This document shows positions 49,911-58,935 of a stretch of DNA of 58,935 bases, one piece after another. Under the pieces are notes generated by a model. The model saw only the letters and a list, made by a program, of their open reading frames with translations, was not told where the DNA came from and did not search any database. The stretch's first letter is position 1. Each line of letters begins with the position of its first letter. A program made the translations under genes and the position numbers. Origin of the DNA: Mycolicibacterium porcinum (GTDB taxonomy: Bacteria; Actinomycetota; Actinomycetes; Mycobacteriales; Mycobacteriaceae); assembly GCA_001942045.1 (NCBI GenBank), contig MSTD01000034.1, forward strand, positions 8,672-67,606, given 5' to 3'.

Positions 49911-51212
49911 ATGCCAAGTCCCGATGTGGCGCCCTCGGCAGACGCCGTCACGCACAACACAAAACCCGAGCGCGACCGCGCCGTGGACGTCGCACGCCTG
50001 GGTGCGCTGCTGGTGGTGATCTTCGGGCATTGCGCGCTGCTGCTGGCCACCATCGACTCCAGTGGCGTGCGGGTCGGCAATATCCTCGGCGCGTTACCAG
50101 ACCTGGCCCCGATCACGTGGGTGCTACAGGTGATGCCGCTGTTCTTCATGGCCGGCGGGGCCGCGGGCGCCTACAGCTGGCATGCCGGACGATCTTGGGG
50201 CGGATGGTTGTTCGCCCGCGCCCAGCGGCTGTGCCGGCCGGTGTTCTGGTACCTGGCGGTATGGTCGGCGGCCCTGCTCGCGGTGCACGCGACCATGGGC
50301 GCCGCGTCAGCCTCAGCGCTCGGACGTGAGTGTGTGGCGCTGCTGTGGTTCCTGGGCGTCTACCTGATGGCCCTTGCCTTCATTCCCGCGCTGATGCGGC
50401 TGCGTACCGGCCCGGCACTGGCGTGGGTGGTCGTCGGACTGATCGTCGCGTCCGGGGTGATCGATGTCGTCCGGTTCGCGGTCGGGACACCCGAGGCGGG
50501 CAGCGCCAACCTGATCATCGTCTGGTTGATCCCGGTGGTGATCGGCGTCGCGTATGCGCGGCACCTGATCTGTGCGCGCCGGGCGGTGGGTATCGCGATC
50601 ATCGCCTTCGCCGCGCAGGTCCTCCTGGCGCTGACCGGCATCTACGACGTGTCCCTTGTCGTCACCGGCACCGAGCACGTCTCCAACGTGTCGCCGCCGA
50701 CCCTGCTGCTGGCACTGCACTGCACGTGGATGCCATGCCTCTTCATCGCCGTCGCCGGCCCGATCCGGCGCTGGGCGTCTCGTCCACGGGTCTGGTACGT
50801 GGTGGCGACGGGCAACGGGGGAGCGATGACGCTCTACCTGTGGCACATCCCGGTGATCGCGATCGCCGCGTTTACCCTGCACGCGGTCGGGCTCGACGCC
50901 TTCGATCCGCACGTCCCGGGCTTCTGGGCTCATCTGGCTTTGCGCGCAGTCGTTTTCGCGGTTCTCATGGCCGTGGCTTTCCGGCTGCTGTCTCCTTTGG
51001 AGCATCGTCCGCTGCCGTGGTGGGACGACGCGGTTCAGGTCAGCGGCGTCCGGTCGGTGTTGACCGGCGTGCTGTTGTGCGTGGCCGGCGCGGCTCTGAC
51101 GCTGATGGCCAAGAACGGCCTCGACGGCATGCTGGGGTGGTCGGCGCTCGGCGGATTCGTCCTCGCCACCGTCACGGCACGGATCACCGCAGGACCGCTT
51201 GCGAAGGGCTAA
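49911..51212 (+). CDS. Acyltransferase 3 family membrane protein
   Basis: 433 aa, about ten spans. N-terminal RAVDVARLGALLVVIFGHCALL carries the conserved Arg/His of the acyltransferase-3 family (R-x10-H-like arrangement); GGAMTLYLWHIPVIAI holds the later 'L-Y-L-W-H' motif. Transfers acyl groups to surface glycans or lipids in characterised members. 44 nt from the CAP gene; ATG 49911. Confidence 0.83.
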   Translation: MPSPDVAPSADAVTHNTKPERDRAVDVARLGALLVVIFGHCALLLATIDSSGVRVGNILGALPDLAPITWVLQVMPLFFMAGGAAGAYSWHAGRSWGGWLFARAQRLCRPVFWYLAVWSAALLAVHATMGAASASALGRECVALLWFLGVYLMALAFIPALMRLRTGPALAWVVVGLIVASGVIDVVRFAVGTPEAGSANLIIVWLIPVVIGVAYARHLICARRAVGIAIIAFAAQVLLALTGIYDVSLVVTGTEHVSNVSPPTLLLALHCTWMPCLFIAVAGPIRRWASRPRVWYVVATGNGGAMTLYLWHIPVIAIAAFTLHAVGLDAFDPHVPGFWAHLALRAVVFAVLMAVAFRLLSPLEHRPLPWWDDAVQVSGVRSVLTGVLLCVAGAALTLMAKNGLDGMLGWSALGGFVLATVTARITAGPLAKG

Positions 51213-51402
51213 TTCCCTTGCGGGGCAGCATCTGTGGACGAATCGAGTGCTGTGGATAACGTCTTCGGTCGTGGGGTTGACGGCAACAGTCCGGAGATCA
51301 CGACGGCACGGTTTTCTACCCATGGGCTGTTGGCCGACGCTCGCCACGACCCTGCGGTAGAAATCGGCGCACAGCGACGCGGCGCGAAACCCCGCGAAAC
51401 CC

Positions 51403-53685
51403 TCAGTCCTCCTTGCGGATCAACCGTCCCAGCGCCTCGCGGTCCGGTGCCAGCAGTTCGTCGATGCGGGCCTGGTTCACGTCGGCGACGATGATCTCGC
51501 CGACTTCCTGATACACATCGCTGAACAGGCCGTGCGCCTTCATCTTCTCGGTCTGGTAAACGTTGTCCTCCGTCGGCGTCACGTAGTAGACGATCTCCGG
51601 CTTGAACCGGTGGATCAGCCACACGTGGATCAGGTCCATCAGGCGCTTCTTGCGCAGCTTCTCGGCGAAGGTGTTCTGGTCGCGCACCGTCAGTATGTTG
51701 CGGCCGTGCCGGTCCTTGATGGGATCGACGACGACGTTGGCCAGCGGCTCGTCGCCGTCGCCGTAGATGCCGAGATCGAGCACGTCCGAACCGGCGCGGC
51801 GCGGCCGCAGCTGCACGCGCAGGTTCTCGCCGAGCTTGTAGTGCTCGCTCCACATCGCCAGCCACTCCTCGAGGAGCTTCTTGGGCACCTCGGTCTGCAC
51901 CAGATGCTGGTGCTGTGTGGAGCCGGCACCCATCGCCTTGGTGGTCGCGGTGCGGCCCGACGAGGCGGCCAGCGCCGCGTCGCTGCGCGGGCCACCGACC
52001 AGGGTTTGCGGTGTGCGGTAAGGGGATTCGACCAGTCGCATTTTACGTTGCAGCCGGGCCAGCGCCAGCATGCCCTCCTGTTGCAGGGACGTCGCGAACT
52101 CCTCGCAGGCCACGCCGTCGACCTGGTGGCCGCCGTAGGTGATGAAATTGAAGACGAAGCCCATCTTGCCGAGTTCGGCTGGGAACGCCCGCATCTCGTC
52201 ATCGGTCATGCCGGTGGTGTCCCAGTTGAACGACGGGGAGAGGTTGTAGGCCAGCATCTGGTCGGGGTACTCGGCATGGATCGCATCGGCGAACTGCTTG
52301 GCATCGGCCAGGTCAGCGGTTTTGGTCTCCATCCACAGGATGTCGGCGAACGGGGCGGCCGCCAGTGACTTCGCGATCGCATACGGGATGCCGCCGCGGA
52401 CCTGGTAGTAGCCCTCGGGCGTTTTGACGCGCTCGCAGTCCCAGGCCACATCGGCGCCGAGCTCGTGTGCCTTCTGCTGCGCCGTGTACAGCGACGCGCG
52501 CGCGGCGAAGGTACGCCAGTCGGCCGCGCTCATGGCGGCCGGCTCGCCCTCTTTCGCGCGGTACTCCAGAAGTTCGGCGACCGCCTCGCCGTAGGTGTTG
52601 AGGCCGGCATCGTCCTGCCACGCTTCGACGAACGCCGACTCCACCTTGTCGAACATCGTGTCCACGGAATCACCTGGGCGGTGACCCTTCACCGCCTCGG
52701 CGATGGTGTTCGCGATGCCCTGGCGTTCCAGCCAGGCCTCGGCGGTCGCGTACTCGCCATCCGGGAGTGCGTACAGCAAATGGCCGTTGAGCTCGGTGAC
52801 GCCGAGGTCGTAGAACCGGCGCACCATGGCCAGGAAACACGACTTGTAGGTCGGTACTGAGAGGTTCGTCGCCCCCAGCAGGAACGGTTGATCGCGCTCA
52901 TCTGCACGGCTGTCGATCAGGTTGGCCGCCTCGGCATCGGTCCGCGCGACGATGATGCCGGGTACCCGCATGATGTCCAGCTGGAACCGGGCGGTGTTGA
53001 GCCGTTTGATCTGCTCATCCGAGGGCACCAGTACCTTTCCGCCCTGGTGTCCGCACTTCTTGGTGCCCGGACGCTGATCCTCGATGTGGTAGCCCGGCAC
53101 CCCGGATTCGACGAACCGGCGGATCAGGTTGCGGACATGCGGATCGCCGCCGTGACCGGTGTCGGCGTCGGCGATGATGAACGGCCGGTAGTCGACCGCC
53201 GGGGTGGCGGCCCGCTGTTCGGGCGTCATCCGAAGCCGCAGGTACTGCTGGTTGCGGTCGGCGGTCAGCAGCGCCCGCACCAGCCCGGCCGCCTCGTCGG
53301 GCACCTGGCTCAGCGGGTAACTGGCCAGGTCGGGGCCCGGATCCTCACTGATCGAACCCTTGGCCGACGTGGCCCACCCGCCGAGATAGATCCCTCGGAT
53401 ACCCATCCGCTTCATCACCACGGCCTGGCCGGGCGAGTACGGTCCGAAGGTGGTGATGCTCTTCTTCTGGGCGAACAGGTCGCGAAGGTAGAGAAAGAAA
53501 TCCGTGGCAGCCTCACGGGCCACCGGATAGTCCGACGGGATCGTGCCGCGTTGCTCGGCGACCTGCCTCGCCGAATACAGCCGGGTGATGCCCGCGAACC
53601 GAGGGCTGTCGATGTAGGCCTGGGTGGCCTCGACATCGCTGTCGAATGACGAATCGGTCTGTGCGTTGGCTTCGATGGTGGCCAT
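51403..53685 (-). CDS. icl2: Isocitrate lyase 2 (long form)
   Basis: 760 aa. Active site K209-K210-C211-G212-H213-Q ([10 protein letters not shown]); metal-binding [10 protein letters not shown] (174-183); C-terminal extension of ~170 residues after the catalytic barrel is the mark of the mycobacterial long ICL2 (Rv1915/Rv1916 type). Splits isocitrate to glyoxylate and succinate, and cleaves methylisocitrate, for growth on fatty acids; this suits the nearby lipid importer. The 190-base gap after its stop holds no gene. Confidence 0.95.
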   Translation of the reverse strand: MATIEANAQTDSSFDSDVEATQAYIDSPRFAGITRLYSARQVAEQRGTIPSDYPVAREAATDFFLYLRDLFAQKKSITTFGPYSPGQAVVMKRMGIRGIYLGGWATSAKGSISEDPGPDLASYPLSQVPDEAAGLVRALLTADRNQQYLRLRMTPEQRAATPAVDYRPFIIADADTGHGGDPHVRNLIRRFVESGVPGYHIEDQRPGTKKCGHQGGKVLVPSDEQIKRLNTARFQLDIMRVPGIIVARTDAEAANLIDSRADERDQPFLLGATNLSVPTYKSCFLAMVRRFYDLGVTELNGHLLYALPDGEYATAEAWLERQGIANTIAEAVKGHRPGDSVDTMFDKVESAFVEAWQDDAGLNTYGEAVAELLEYRAKEGEPAAMSAADWRTFAARASLYTAQQKAHELGADVAWDCERVKTPEGYYQVRGGIPYAIAKSLAAAPFADILWMETKTADLADAKQFADAIHAEYPDQMLAYNLSPSFNWDTTGMTDDEMRAFPAELGKMGFVFNFITYGGHQVDGVACEEFATSLQQEGMLALARLQRKMRLVESPYRTPQTLVGGPRSDAALAASSGRTATTKAMGAGSTQHQHLVQTEVPKKLLEEWLAMWSEHYKLGENLRVQLRPRRAGSDVLDLGIYGDGDEPLANVVVDPIKDRHGRNILTVRDQNTFAEKLRKKRLMDLIHVWLIHRFKPEIVYYVTPTEDNVYQTEKMKAHGLFSDVYQEVGEIIVADVNQARIDELLAPDREALGRLIRKED

Positions 53686-53777
53686 GTGTTTGCTCCTCTT
53701 CGAGCTCGGCTTCCCCGATTATCGCGGCGTAAACCCATTCGAGGGACGGCATTCTCGAAAAGCGCTGTATTCCAGCC

Positions 53778-53810
53778 AGTTTGACAAGCGGATTCGGCAG
53801 CTTTGCCAAG
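53778..53810. promoter_or_regulatory. Two RamB-like boxes upstream of icl2
   Basis: AGTTTGACAAG (53778-53788) and AGCTTTGCCAAG (53799-53810) resemble the TTTGCAAA-type RamB site that controls glyoxylate genes in corynebacteria and mycobacteria; both deviate from consensus. They lie between icl2 and a divergent small gene. Confidence 0.3.
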
Positions 53811-53849
53811 TTACGGTCGCCGACTCCGTTCGCCCCTACGATCGGAGGT

Positions 53850-54011
53850 ATGCCGAAGCTGACCAAGAAGGTGAAATCGCTGTTCAGTAGGCGTCGGCCG
53901 GTCACGCGCGAGGATGCCGCCGAGATCTCCGACTGGCTGAACGAGGGTGGCGCGTTGCATCCCGACGGACCACCGCCAGTCGTCGATCCGCGGAAGGACA
54001 AGAAGGCCTGA
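53850..54011 (+). CDS. Small basic protein, unknown
   Basis: 53 aa. CGGAGG directly ahead of ATG 53850 is a strong ribosome site. Begins with a basic helix (PKLTKKVKSLFSRRRPVT), ends Pro/Lys-rich (VVDPRKDKKA). Divergent from icl2. No family recognised. Confidence 0.55.
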   Translation: MPKLTKKVKSLFSRRRPVTREDAAEISDWLNEGGALHPDGPPPVVDPRKDKKA

Positions 54012-54073
54012 CACCGGGCCGGATTCGAAGATTACGGACCCGTCACTTCCGCTCGAACCCTAGGCTGCACGGC

Positions 54074-54469
54074 ATGTCGATCGACCGGGCCGCGCTGGCC
54101 GCCGGTGCCATCCGATTCGCGTCGGGCGTCTCGTTTCTCGTCGACCCGAAGCGAGCCGACCGGTTATGGGGTGGCCGGGAAACGCCAGACGCCACCGCGC
54201 AGCTGATGTGGCGGTCGATGGGATACCGCGACGCGCTGATCGGCGGCATGCTGCTGGCAGCGGGACTGCGCGGCAAGAACACCCGCGGCTGGTTCCTGGC
54301 CTCGGGCGGGGCCGACGCCGCCGACCTGCTCGGCGGGATGGCCGTACACGATCAGCTGCCGCGGTCGCAACAAGTCATCGGTCTCGGGGGAGCGGTGGTC
54401 GGCATCGCGGTCGGTCTGTGGGGTGCTACCCGCCGCAGGCAGCCCGCCGCGGACCCGGCCGCAGCCTGA
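54074..54469 (+). CDS. DUF4267-like small membrane protein
   Basis: 131 aa, ATG start. AAGAIRFASGVSFLVDPKRADRLWGG, MGYRDALIGGMLLAAGL and ADAADLLGGM fit the DUF4267 family of small multi-span proteins; about three hydrophobic segments. Function unknown. Convergent with the MFS gene (6 bases). Confidence 0.65.
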   Translation: MSIDRAALAAGAIRFASGVSFLVDPKRADRLWGGRETPDATAQLMWRSMGYRDALIGGMLLAAGLRGKNTRGWFLASGGADAADLLGGMAVHDQLPRSQQVIGLGGAVVGIAVGLWGATRRRQPAADPAAA

Positions 54470-54475
54470 GCCGGA

Positions 54476-55777
54476 CTACGAATCCGCCTCGACGATGTCA
54501 CCGCGGTACCACCGGGTCCCCATCAGGTAGCAGCCCATGGCGATCAGCTGCAGTGTCGGCACCAGGATCAACAGGGCGCGGCCCAGCGCATGCGGGCCCA
54601 GATCCGGGGTCAGCGTGTCGCTGATCAGGCCGGTGACGAACGGGCCGACAGCCCCCAGCGTCGCGTTGAAGAAGAAGAAGATCGCCGAGGCCGTGGCCCG
54701 TTGTTCGGGCACCACCAGCCGCTGGATGGCTGCGATCGACGGGGCCATGTACGACGTGCCGATGATGTAGCTGAGCGCCAGGAACCACACGCACGCCACA
54801 CGACTGGAGACCGTGAACGCCAGAACCGAGGCCGGCAGCAGCAGCGCCGTCGTCAGCACCACGACCCACAGCAACCAGCGCGGGTCGCGCACGGCCAGCC
54901 GGTCCGCCAGCCGGCCCACGATCAGCAGGCCCAGCACCCCGGCCGCGCCGGTGGCCAGGCCGTACTCCCACCCCACCTCGCTGAGTGACATGGAGCGGGT
55001 GCGCATCAGGAAGGCCGGGGTGAACGTGGTCAACGAGTACCCCGCGGCCGCGATACAGGCGGTGCCGCCGACGAGCGACAGAAAGCTCCGTTTGCGCAGC
55101 AGTGCCCACCACTTGTCCGGCGTGCCATGTTCCTGGGGCGCTGCTTCCGGCAGGGACTGACGCACCCCCACCAGCAGCAGCACCAGGGGTGCGAACACGA
55201 CGCTGACCGCGCCCAGCACCACGAAAGCTGTTCGCCAGCCGAGGCTGTCGGCCAGCAGCCCGCCGCCGATCAGGCTGGCACCGCTGGCCAGCGGGATCGC
55301 GAAGGTGAGCACCGCAAGCGGTGCCGCGCGGCGATGCGGCGCGAAGTTACGGGCTACATAAGCGTGGGCGGCCGGCGTACTGCCCGCTTCACCCACCGCG
55401 ACACCCACCCTGGTGAGGGCGAGCTGAAACCCGGACTGCACGGCACCGCCGAGCATGGTCATGGTGCCCCACAGCGTCAGGCAGGCAGCGACCACTGCGC
55501 CGTACGTGCCCCGGTCGGCGACCCGGGCCACAGCGATGCCGAGGACCGCGTACACGATCAGGAAGCCGAACCCGTTGATCACCCCGATCGCCGTGTCCGA
55601 GAGGGCGAGGTCGTGTTTGATCGGCTCGGCCAGCACCGAGGGCAGGAACCGATCGACGTAGTTGAGCGTCCCGACCAGGGTCAGTAGCGCGACCGCAGCC
55701 CACGCCCGCCTCGAGCCGTGCGCATCGGCCGGCCCCGCCGGCACGGTGACCAGCGGCGCCTGCCCGGCCTCACCCAT
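54476..55777 (-). CDS. MFS transporter
   Basis: 433 aa from ATG 55777, 12 spans. The MFS loop-2-like ARVADRG and AVGEAGSTPAAHAYVA, plus N-terminal NYVDRFLPSVLAEPIKHDL, resemble organic-acid (spinster/ACS-type) carriers. Overlaps the SDR stop by 8 bases, so co-transcribed with it. The much longer upstream frame is antisense of the SDR gene. Confidence 0.85.
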   Translation of the reverse strand: MGEAGQAPLVTVPAGPADAHGSRRAWAAVALLTLVGTLNYVDRFLPSVLAEPIKHDLALSDTAIGVINGFGFLIVYAVLGIAVARVADRGTYGAVVAACLTLWGTMTMLGGAVQSGFQLALTRVGVAVGEAGSTPAAHAYVARNFAPHRRAAPLAVLTFAIPLASGASLIGGGLLADSLGWRTAFVVLGAVSVVFAPLVLLLVGVRQSLPEAAPQEHGTPDKWWALLRKRSFLSLVGGTACIAAAGYSLTTFTPAFLMRTRSMSLSEVGWEYGLATGAAGVLGLLIVGRLADRLAVRDPRWLLWVVVLTTALLLPASVLAFTVSSRVACVWFLALSYIIGTSYMAPSIAAIQRLVVPEQRATASAIFFFFNATLGAVGPFVTGLISDTLTPDLGPHALGRALLILVPTLQLIAMGCYLMGTRWYRGDIVEADS

Positions 55778-56624
55778 GTCGTACGCCGCGCGCGAACCGC
55801 CACAGGTACTGCGGCAGACGCCACCCGGGCACAGCCTTCGGCCAGGCCTGCGGGCGGAAGAAAGCGTCTGTCCCGCCATCGACGAAAACCACACTGCCAC
55901 ATAGGAAATCAGCTGAATCCGACAGCATGAAGCAAATCCATTCGGCGAGGTGGCCGGCGTCGCCGTATCCACCGACCGGCACCGGGAAGGAGCGCACCGC
56001 GCGACCTTCGCGCGGATCGGCGAGCTGGGCCTCGAGCAGCGGGGTCAGGATCGCGCCGGGGGCCAGGGCATTGAGCCGGATGCCGGCGCCCGCCCATTCC
56101 GCGGTGACCGCGTTGATCCGCAACCAGCGGCTCACCGCGATCTTGGACGCCGCATACATGAGGGCCGACCCGTTGCGGCCCAGCAGTCGCAGCGAGCGCA
56201 CCGCCCTGTCGGTATCACGCGCCAACAGCGCCCGGATGGTCCGCCGCGGGACGACGGGCACCGTTGTCGTCGAGTTGCTGGAGATGGCAACGACTTTGGC
56301 GCGGTCGGCGTTGGCCAGCGCCGGGCGCCAGGCCTCCAGCAGCTCCACCACACCAAGGAAGTTGACCTCGGCGATCAACCGGTTTCGGTCGGCACCTGGG
56401 CCGGGGCCGAGTCCGGCAGCTAGAACCGCTCCGTCGAGCACTCCGCCACACGCCGCCAACACGCCGTCGGCGGCCGCCCGACGCCCCTGCTGGGTCGACA
56501 GATCGGCGACCACATCGCCCTCTTTGAGGTCCACACCGATCACGGTGTGCCCGAGTTCTCGCAACCGCTGAGCGGTCTGCAATCCCATGCCGGATGCGGA
56601 CCCGGTCACCGCGTACGTGCTGAT
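55770..56624 (-). CDS. Short-chain dehydrogenase, 3-alpha-hydroxysteroid dehydrogenase-like; apparent AUC start
   Basis: About 284 aa. NAD-binding TGSASGMG, VIGVDLKEGDVVADLST, the VVAISSNS strand and active-site Y-x-x-x-K (YAASKIAVS), then GGTDAFFRP near the end; the layout is that of 3-alpha-HSD/carbonyl reductases. No ATG, GTG or TTG is in frame between the fold's start and the divergent gene's start. The perfect AAGGAGG (56636-56630) sits 5 nt before ATC 56624, so I put the start there. Operon with the MFS carrier. Confidence 0.82.
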   Translation of the reverse strand: MSTYAVTGSASGMGLQTAQRLRELGHTVIGVDLKEGDVVADLSTQQGRRAAADGVLAACGGVLDGAVLAAGLGPGPGADRNRLIAEVNFLGVVELLEAWRPALANADRAKVVAISSNSTTTVPVVPRRTIRALLARDTDRAVRSLRLLGRNGSALMYAASKIAVSRWLRINAVTAEWAGAGIRLNALAPGAILTPLLEAQLADPREGRAVRSFPVPVGGYGDAGHLAEWICFMLSDSADFLCGSVVFVDGGTDAFFRPQAWPKAVPGWRLPQYLWRFARGVRHG

Positions 56625-56684
56625 GATCGCCTCCTTGCGGCCCGATCGTGGGCTGGTCGAGCGGCCAAAGATAGCATCCGAGCC

Positions 56685-57485
56685 ATGACCGACCTTGCCA
56701 AATACGGCCCGTGGGCCGTGATCGCCGGCGGCTCCGAAGGGGTCGGCGCGGAGTTCGCCCGAATCCTCGCCGAGGATGGGTTCAACCTGGTTCTGCTGGC
56801 ACGCAAGGCCGGTCCACTGGAAGCCACCGCGCAGCGCAGCCGTGACCTTGGTGTGCGGGTGCGCACGCTGGCGGTGGATCTGGTGGACGACGCCTCGACC
56901 GCGCGGATCGCGGAGGCGAGCGCCGACCTGGAGGTCGGCCTGTTGATCTACAACGCCGGCGCCAACACCTGTAGCGAGCGGTTCCTGGACGCCCCGTTGG
57001 ACGAATTCCAGAAGGTCGTCGACCTCAACATCACCAGGATGATGGAGCTGGTCCAGCACTTCGGCCGGCCGATGACCGCGCGCGGCCGGGGCGGCATTCT
57101 TCTGGTGGGTTCACTGGCGGGCTATGCGGGCTCGATGCGGCACACCGTCTACGGCGGGGTGAAGGCGTACGGCCGGCTGTTCGCCGAGAGCCTCTGGCTG
57201 GAACTGCGCGAGCACAACGTCGACGTGCTGGAGCTGGTGCTCGGGGTCACCCGCACCCCGGCGATGGAGCGCGCCGGACTGAACTTCGACGCGCCGGGCA
57301 TGCGGGTCAACGATCCGGCCGAGGTGGCCGCCGAGGGTCTCGAACACCTCGGCGCGGGGCCGGTCCACGTGGCCGGTGGCAACGCCAAACGCGCCGAGAT
57401 GAACAGTGCACCGGATCGTGCACAGGTGGTGCTCTCCTCCGATGCGGCCATCCGCAACCTGATCGATCAGCGGGCGCCGCAATGA
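56685..57485 (+). CDS. Short-chain dehydrogenase/reductase
   Basis: 266 aa, ATG 56685. TGxxxGxG-like AGGSEGVGAEFARILAEDG, NAG motif (IYNAGAN), SLAGYAGSMRHTVYGGVKAYG with Y-x-x-x-K. Divergent from the other SDR across ~60 bases; ATGA overlap with the SnoaL-like gene. Oxidoreductase on an unknown hydroxy/keto compound. Confidence 0.88.
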   Translation: MTDLAKYGPWAVIAGGSEGVGAEFARILAEDGFNLVLLARKAGPLEATAQRSRDLGVRVRTLAVDLVDDASTARIAEASADLEVGLLIYNAGANTCSERFLDAPLDEFQKVVDLNITRMMELVQHFGRPMTARGRGGILLVGSLAGYAGSMRHTVYGGVKAYGRLFAESLWLELREHNVDVLELVLGVTRTPAMERAGLNFDAPGMRVNDPAEVAAEGLEHLGAGPVHVAGGNAKRAEMNSAPDRAQVVLSSDAAIRNLIDQRAPQ

Positions 57486-57982
57486 CATCCGACGTGGCGG
57501 CGCTCGAGGCACGGCTGCGCCGGCTCGAGGACGAACGCGACATCGCCCGGGTGATCGCCTCCTACGGCCCGCAGGTGGACGCCGCCGACGCCGACGGCAC
57601 GGCCGCATTGTGGGCGACCGACGGTCGCTACGAGGTCGAGGGATGGGCGATGGCCAGCCGTGCGGATGTCCACGCGATGGTCAGCTCGACGTCCCACCGC
57701 GCCCTGGTCGCCTCGGGCTGCAGCCACTTCCTCGGACCTGCCGTGGTGACGGTCGACGGCGACACCGCGGTGGCGGTCTGCGAGTCATTGGTGCTGGTGC
57801 GCCGGGATGCTCCCGACGGGTCCGATGAATATGTGGTGTGGCGGGCGACGGCAAACCACTTCGAGCTGGCCCGCAGCGGTGGGCACTGGCAGATCACCCG
57901 GCGGTCCAGCCGGCTGCTCAACGGCGACCCGGCGGCGCACCGGCTGCTGACCGCGGGCGTGGCCGGCGAGCCGGCGCCCTGA
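57482..57982 (+). CDS. SnoaL/NTF2-like protein
   Basis: 166 aa. Helix LEARLRRLEDERDIARVIASYGPQVDAADAD followed by the cone-shaped NTF2 fold (LWATDGRYEVEG, HFLGPAVVTVDGDTAVAVC, TRRSSRLLNGDP) as in SnoaL-type cyclases and bile-acid/steroid dehydratases. ATGA-coupled to the SDR, so they likely act on the same compound. Confidence 0.85.
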   Translation: MTSDVAALEARLRRLEDERDIARVIASYGPQVDAADADGTAALWATDGRYEVEGWAMASRADVHAMVSSTSHRALVASGCSHFLGPAVVTVDGDTAVAVCESLVLVRRDAPDGSDEYVVWRATANHFELARSGGHWQITRRSSRLLNGDPAAHRLLTAGVAGEPAP

Positions 57983-58105
57983 TCCAGGTGAATTCTCGGT
58001 GCCCAGCCGGTTACCGATCTCGTCTACGAGATGCCGATCCGGCCTGGGCGACTTACGCTCGTCGCGGTCGGGTGTTCACCGCACGAGGGGAATCGAGGTC
58101 GCAGG

Positions 58106-58935
58106 GTGAGGACAGTGCTCGGGCTGTCGGTGACTCCGCACGGCATCGCCTGGGCGCTCATCGACGGCGACGGTAGCTCCGGCGACATCACCCCACTCGA
58201 TGACGACGCCTTCGACGTCGAGCTGGCCGACCAGCTGGCCGCCCGGGCCGCGGCTGCTGCCCGGAGTGCGCGGGCCATCGCGGCCTCCAGCGGCCAGGAC
58301 GTGGCCGCGATCGGTGTGACGTGGCATGAGCACGACGCAGACGACGCCGCCGACCGACTGTCCGACCTTCTCGGTCGTCTTGCCGCCGCGGGATTCGACG
58401 ACATACGCGTGGTTGCCGAACAGACCGGTGCCGACGACCTCGACGACGATGACGCGCAGGTGCGCGATGCCCAGGCGGCGGCACAGGCGGTCGCGACCAA
58501 CGCGGTCGCCCCGACGCCCAAGCCGATCGGTTACCGGCCGCCCGCCCCGTGCAAGCACCGAGCGGTGCGGGTGGTGGCCGCCGCCGCGGCGACCGTCGCG
58601 GCCGGCATGCTGACGGTCGGCTCGCAGTTCACCGAACCCGCACCGATCCCGGCCGCCGACGAAGGCGACATCACCGCGGCAGCGCCCGCGCCGCGGGTGG
58701 TCACGATCGCCGCACCGCGGCTGTCGGAACGGGCGCTGCCGACGCCGCCCAGCGAGGAGCGCAAACCGGTGGCGCAGGTCGCCGAGCCGGTCGAACAGGT
58801 AGCGGCCGCGCAGCCGGCCGAACCGGTGATGGCCACACACGTGACGTCCGCCGAGCCGGTAGCTCCGGCGCCCCGCGCGCAGCCCGCGGCTGTGGTGCAA
58901 ACCGTTGTGCCCCAGCCGGTCTCGGTGCTCCAGCT
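58106..58935 (+). CDS. Unknown membrane protein with Pro/Ala-rich tail (3' truncated by window)
   Basis: Open to the last base; 276 codons visible. GTG 58106 gives VRTVLGLSVTPHGIAWALID, an opening seen in a mycobacteria-specific protein family (ribonuclease-H/ASKHA-like N-terminal domain). Then a charged linker, one membrane span (VVAAAAATVAAGMLTVGS, about residues 172-190), and a low-complexity Ala/Pro/Val/Glu tail. Function unknown. Confidence 0.6.
   Translation, partial: MRTVLGLSVTPHGIAWALIDGDGSSGDITPLDDDAFDVELADQLAARAAAAARSARAIAASSGQDVAAIGVTWHEHDADDAADRLSDLLGRLAAAGFDDIRVVAEQTGADDLDDDDAQVRDAQAAAQAVATNAVAPTPKPIGYRPPAPCKHRAVRVVAAAAATVAAGMLTVGSQFTEPAPIPAADEGDITAAAPAPRVVTIAAPRLSERALPTPPSEERKPVAQVAEPVEQVAAAQPAEPVMATHVTSAEPVAPAPRAQPAAVVQTVVPQPVSVLQ

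Overview
The window is about 59 kb of GC-rich actinobacterial chromosome. Gene content and order point to a fast-growing mycobacterium (Mycolicibacterium-like): the left end follows the Mycobacterium tuberculosis Rv1697-Rv1713 order (steA, mctB, pyrG, NUDIX, xerD, O-methyltransferase, parA, scpA, scpB, rluB, cmk, der), and the rest holds a complete mce operon, a glnX-glnH-pknG operon and the long isocitrate lyase. Species cannot be fixed from the sequence alone.

Layout. 1-11154 is a tightly packed housekeeping block on the + strand, mostly with 4-base stop/start overlaps: copper/cell-envelope protein, CTP synthesis, site-specific recombination, chromosome partition and condensin, pseudouridylation, nucleotide metabolism and ribosome assembly. 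11220-13172 holds two tandem TSUP-family anion exporters. 13169-16308 is a GntR-controlled nitrilase/amino-acid-permease module with two matching palindromes in its control region.

16400-22652 is the most interesting region: a roughly 6.2-kb integrated element in the 3' end of tRNA-Pro(GGG), bounded by a perfect 46-bp direct repeat (attL 16431-16476, attR 22607-22652). The tRNA is rebuilt at the left end; a second, U-tailed terminator beyond attR looks like the original chromosomal terminator pushed 6 kb away. The element carries two different tyrosine recombinases, a remnant of a phage capsid-protease gene, a free-standing CheR-like methyltransferase, a membrane-anchored unknown, a Cas2/SinR-like protein, a toxin-antitoxin-like pair, 10-bp iterons and a possible structured RNA. 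No structural phage gene set is left, so it looks like a decayed prophage or satellite that keeps its integration genes and an accessory cargo.

22733-29540 holds an AraC regulator, a small secreted Cys-containing protein, a DUF1254 lipoprotein, a sulfatase, a two-gene unknown operon and a secreted VldE/M15-like protein. 29911-35621 is an amine oxidase followed by glnX-glnH-pknG, in which PknG is a compact form lacking about 80 residues of the TPR region. 35642-38844 has a TetR/MpaB-like oxygenase pair around a perfect operator palindrome, a second VldE-like paralogue and two small genes. 39183-49405 is a full mce lipid-importer operon (two YrbE permeases, MceA-F, two Mce-associated proteins), apparently continuing into a secreted CAP-domain protein and an acyltransferase. 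51403-53685 is isocitrate lyase 2. The right end has an MFS carrier, two short-chain dehydrogenases (one apparently starting at AUC), a SnoaL-like protein and a truncated membrane protein.
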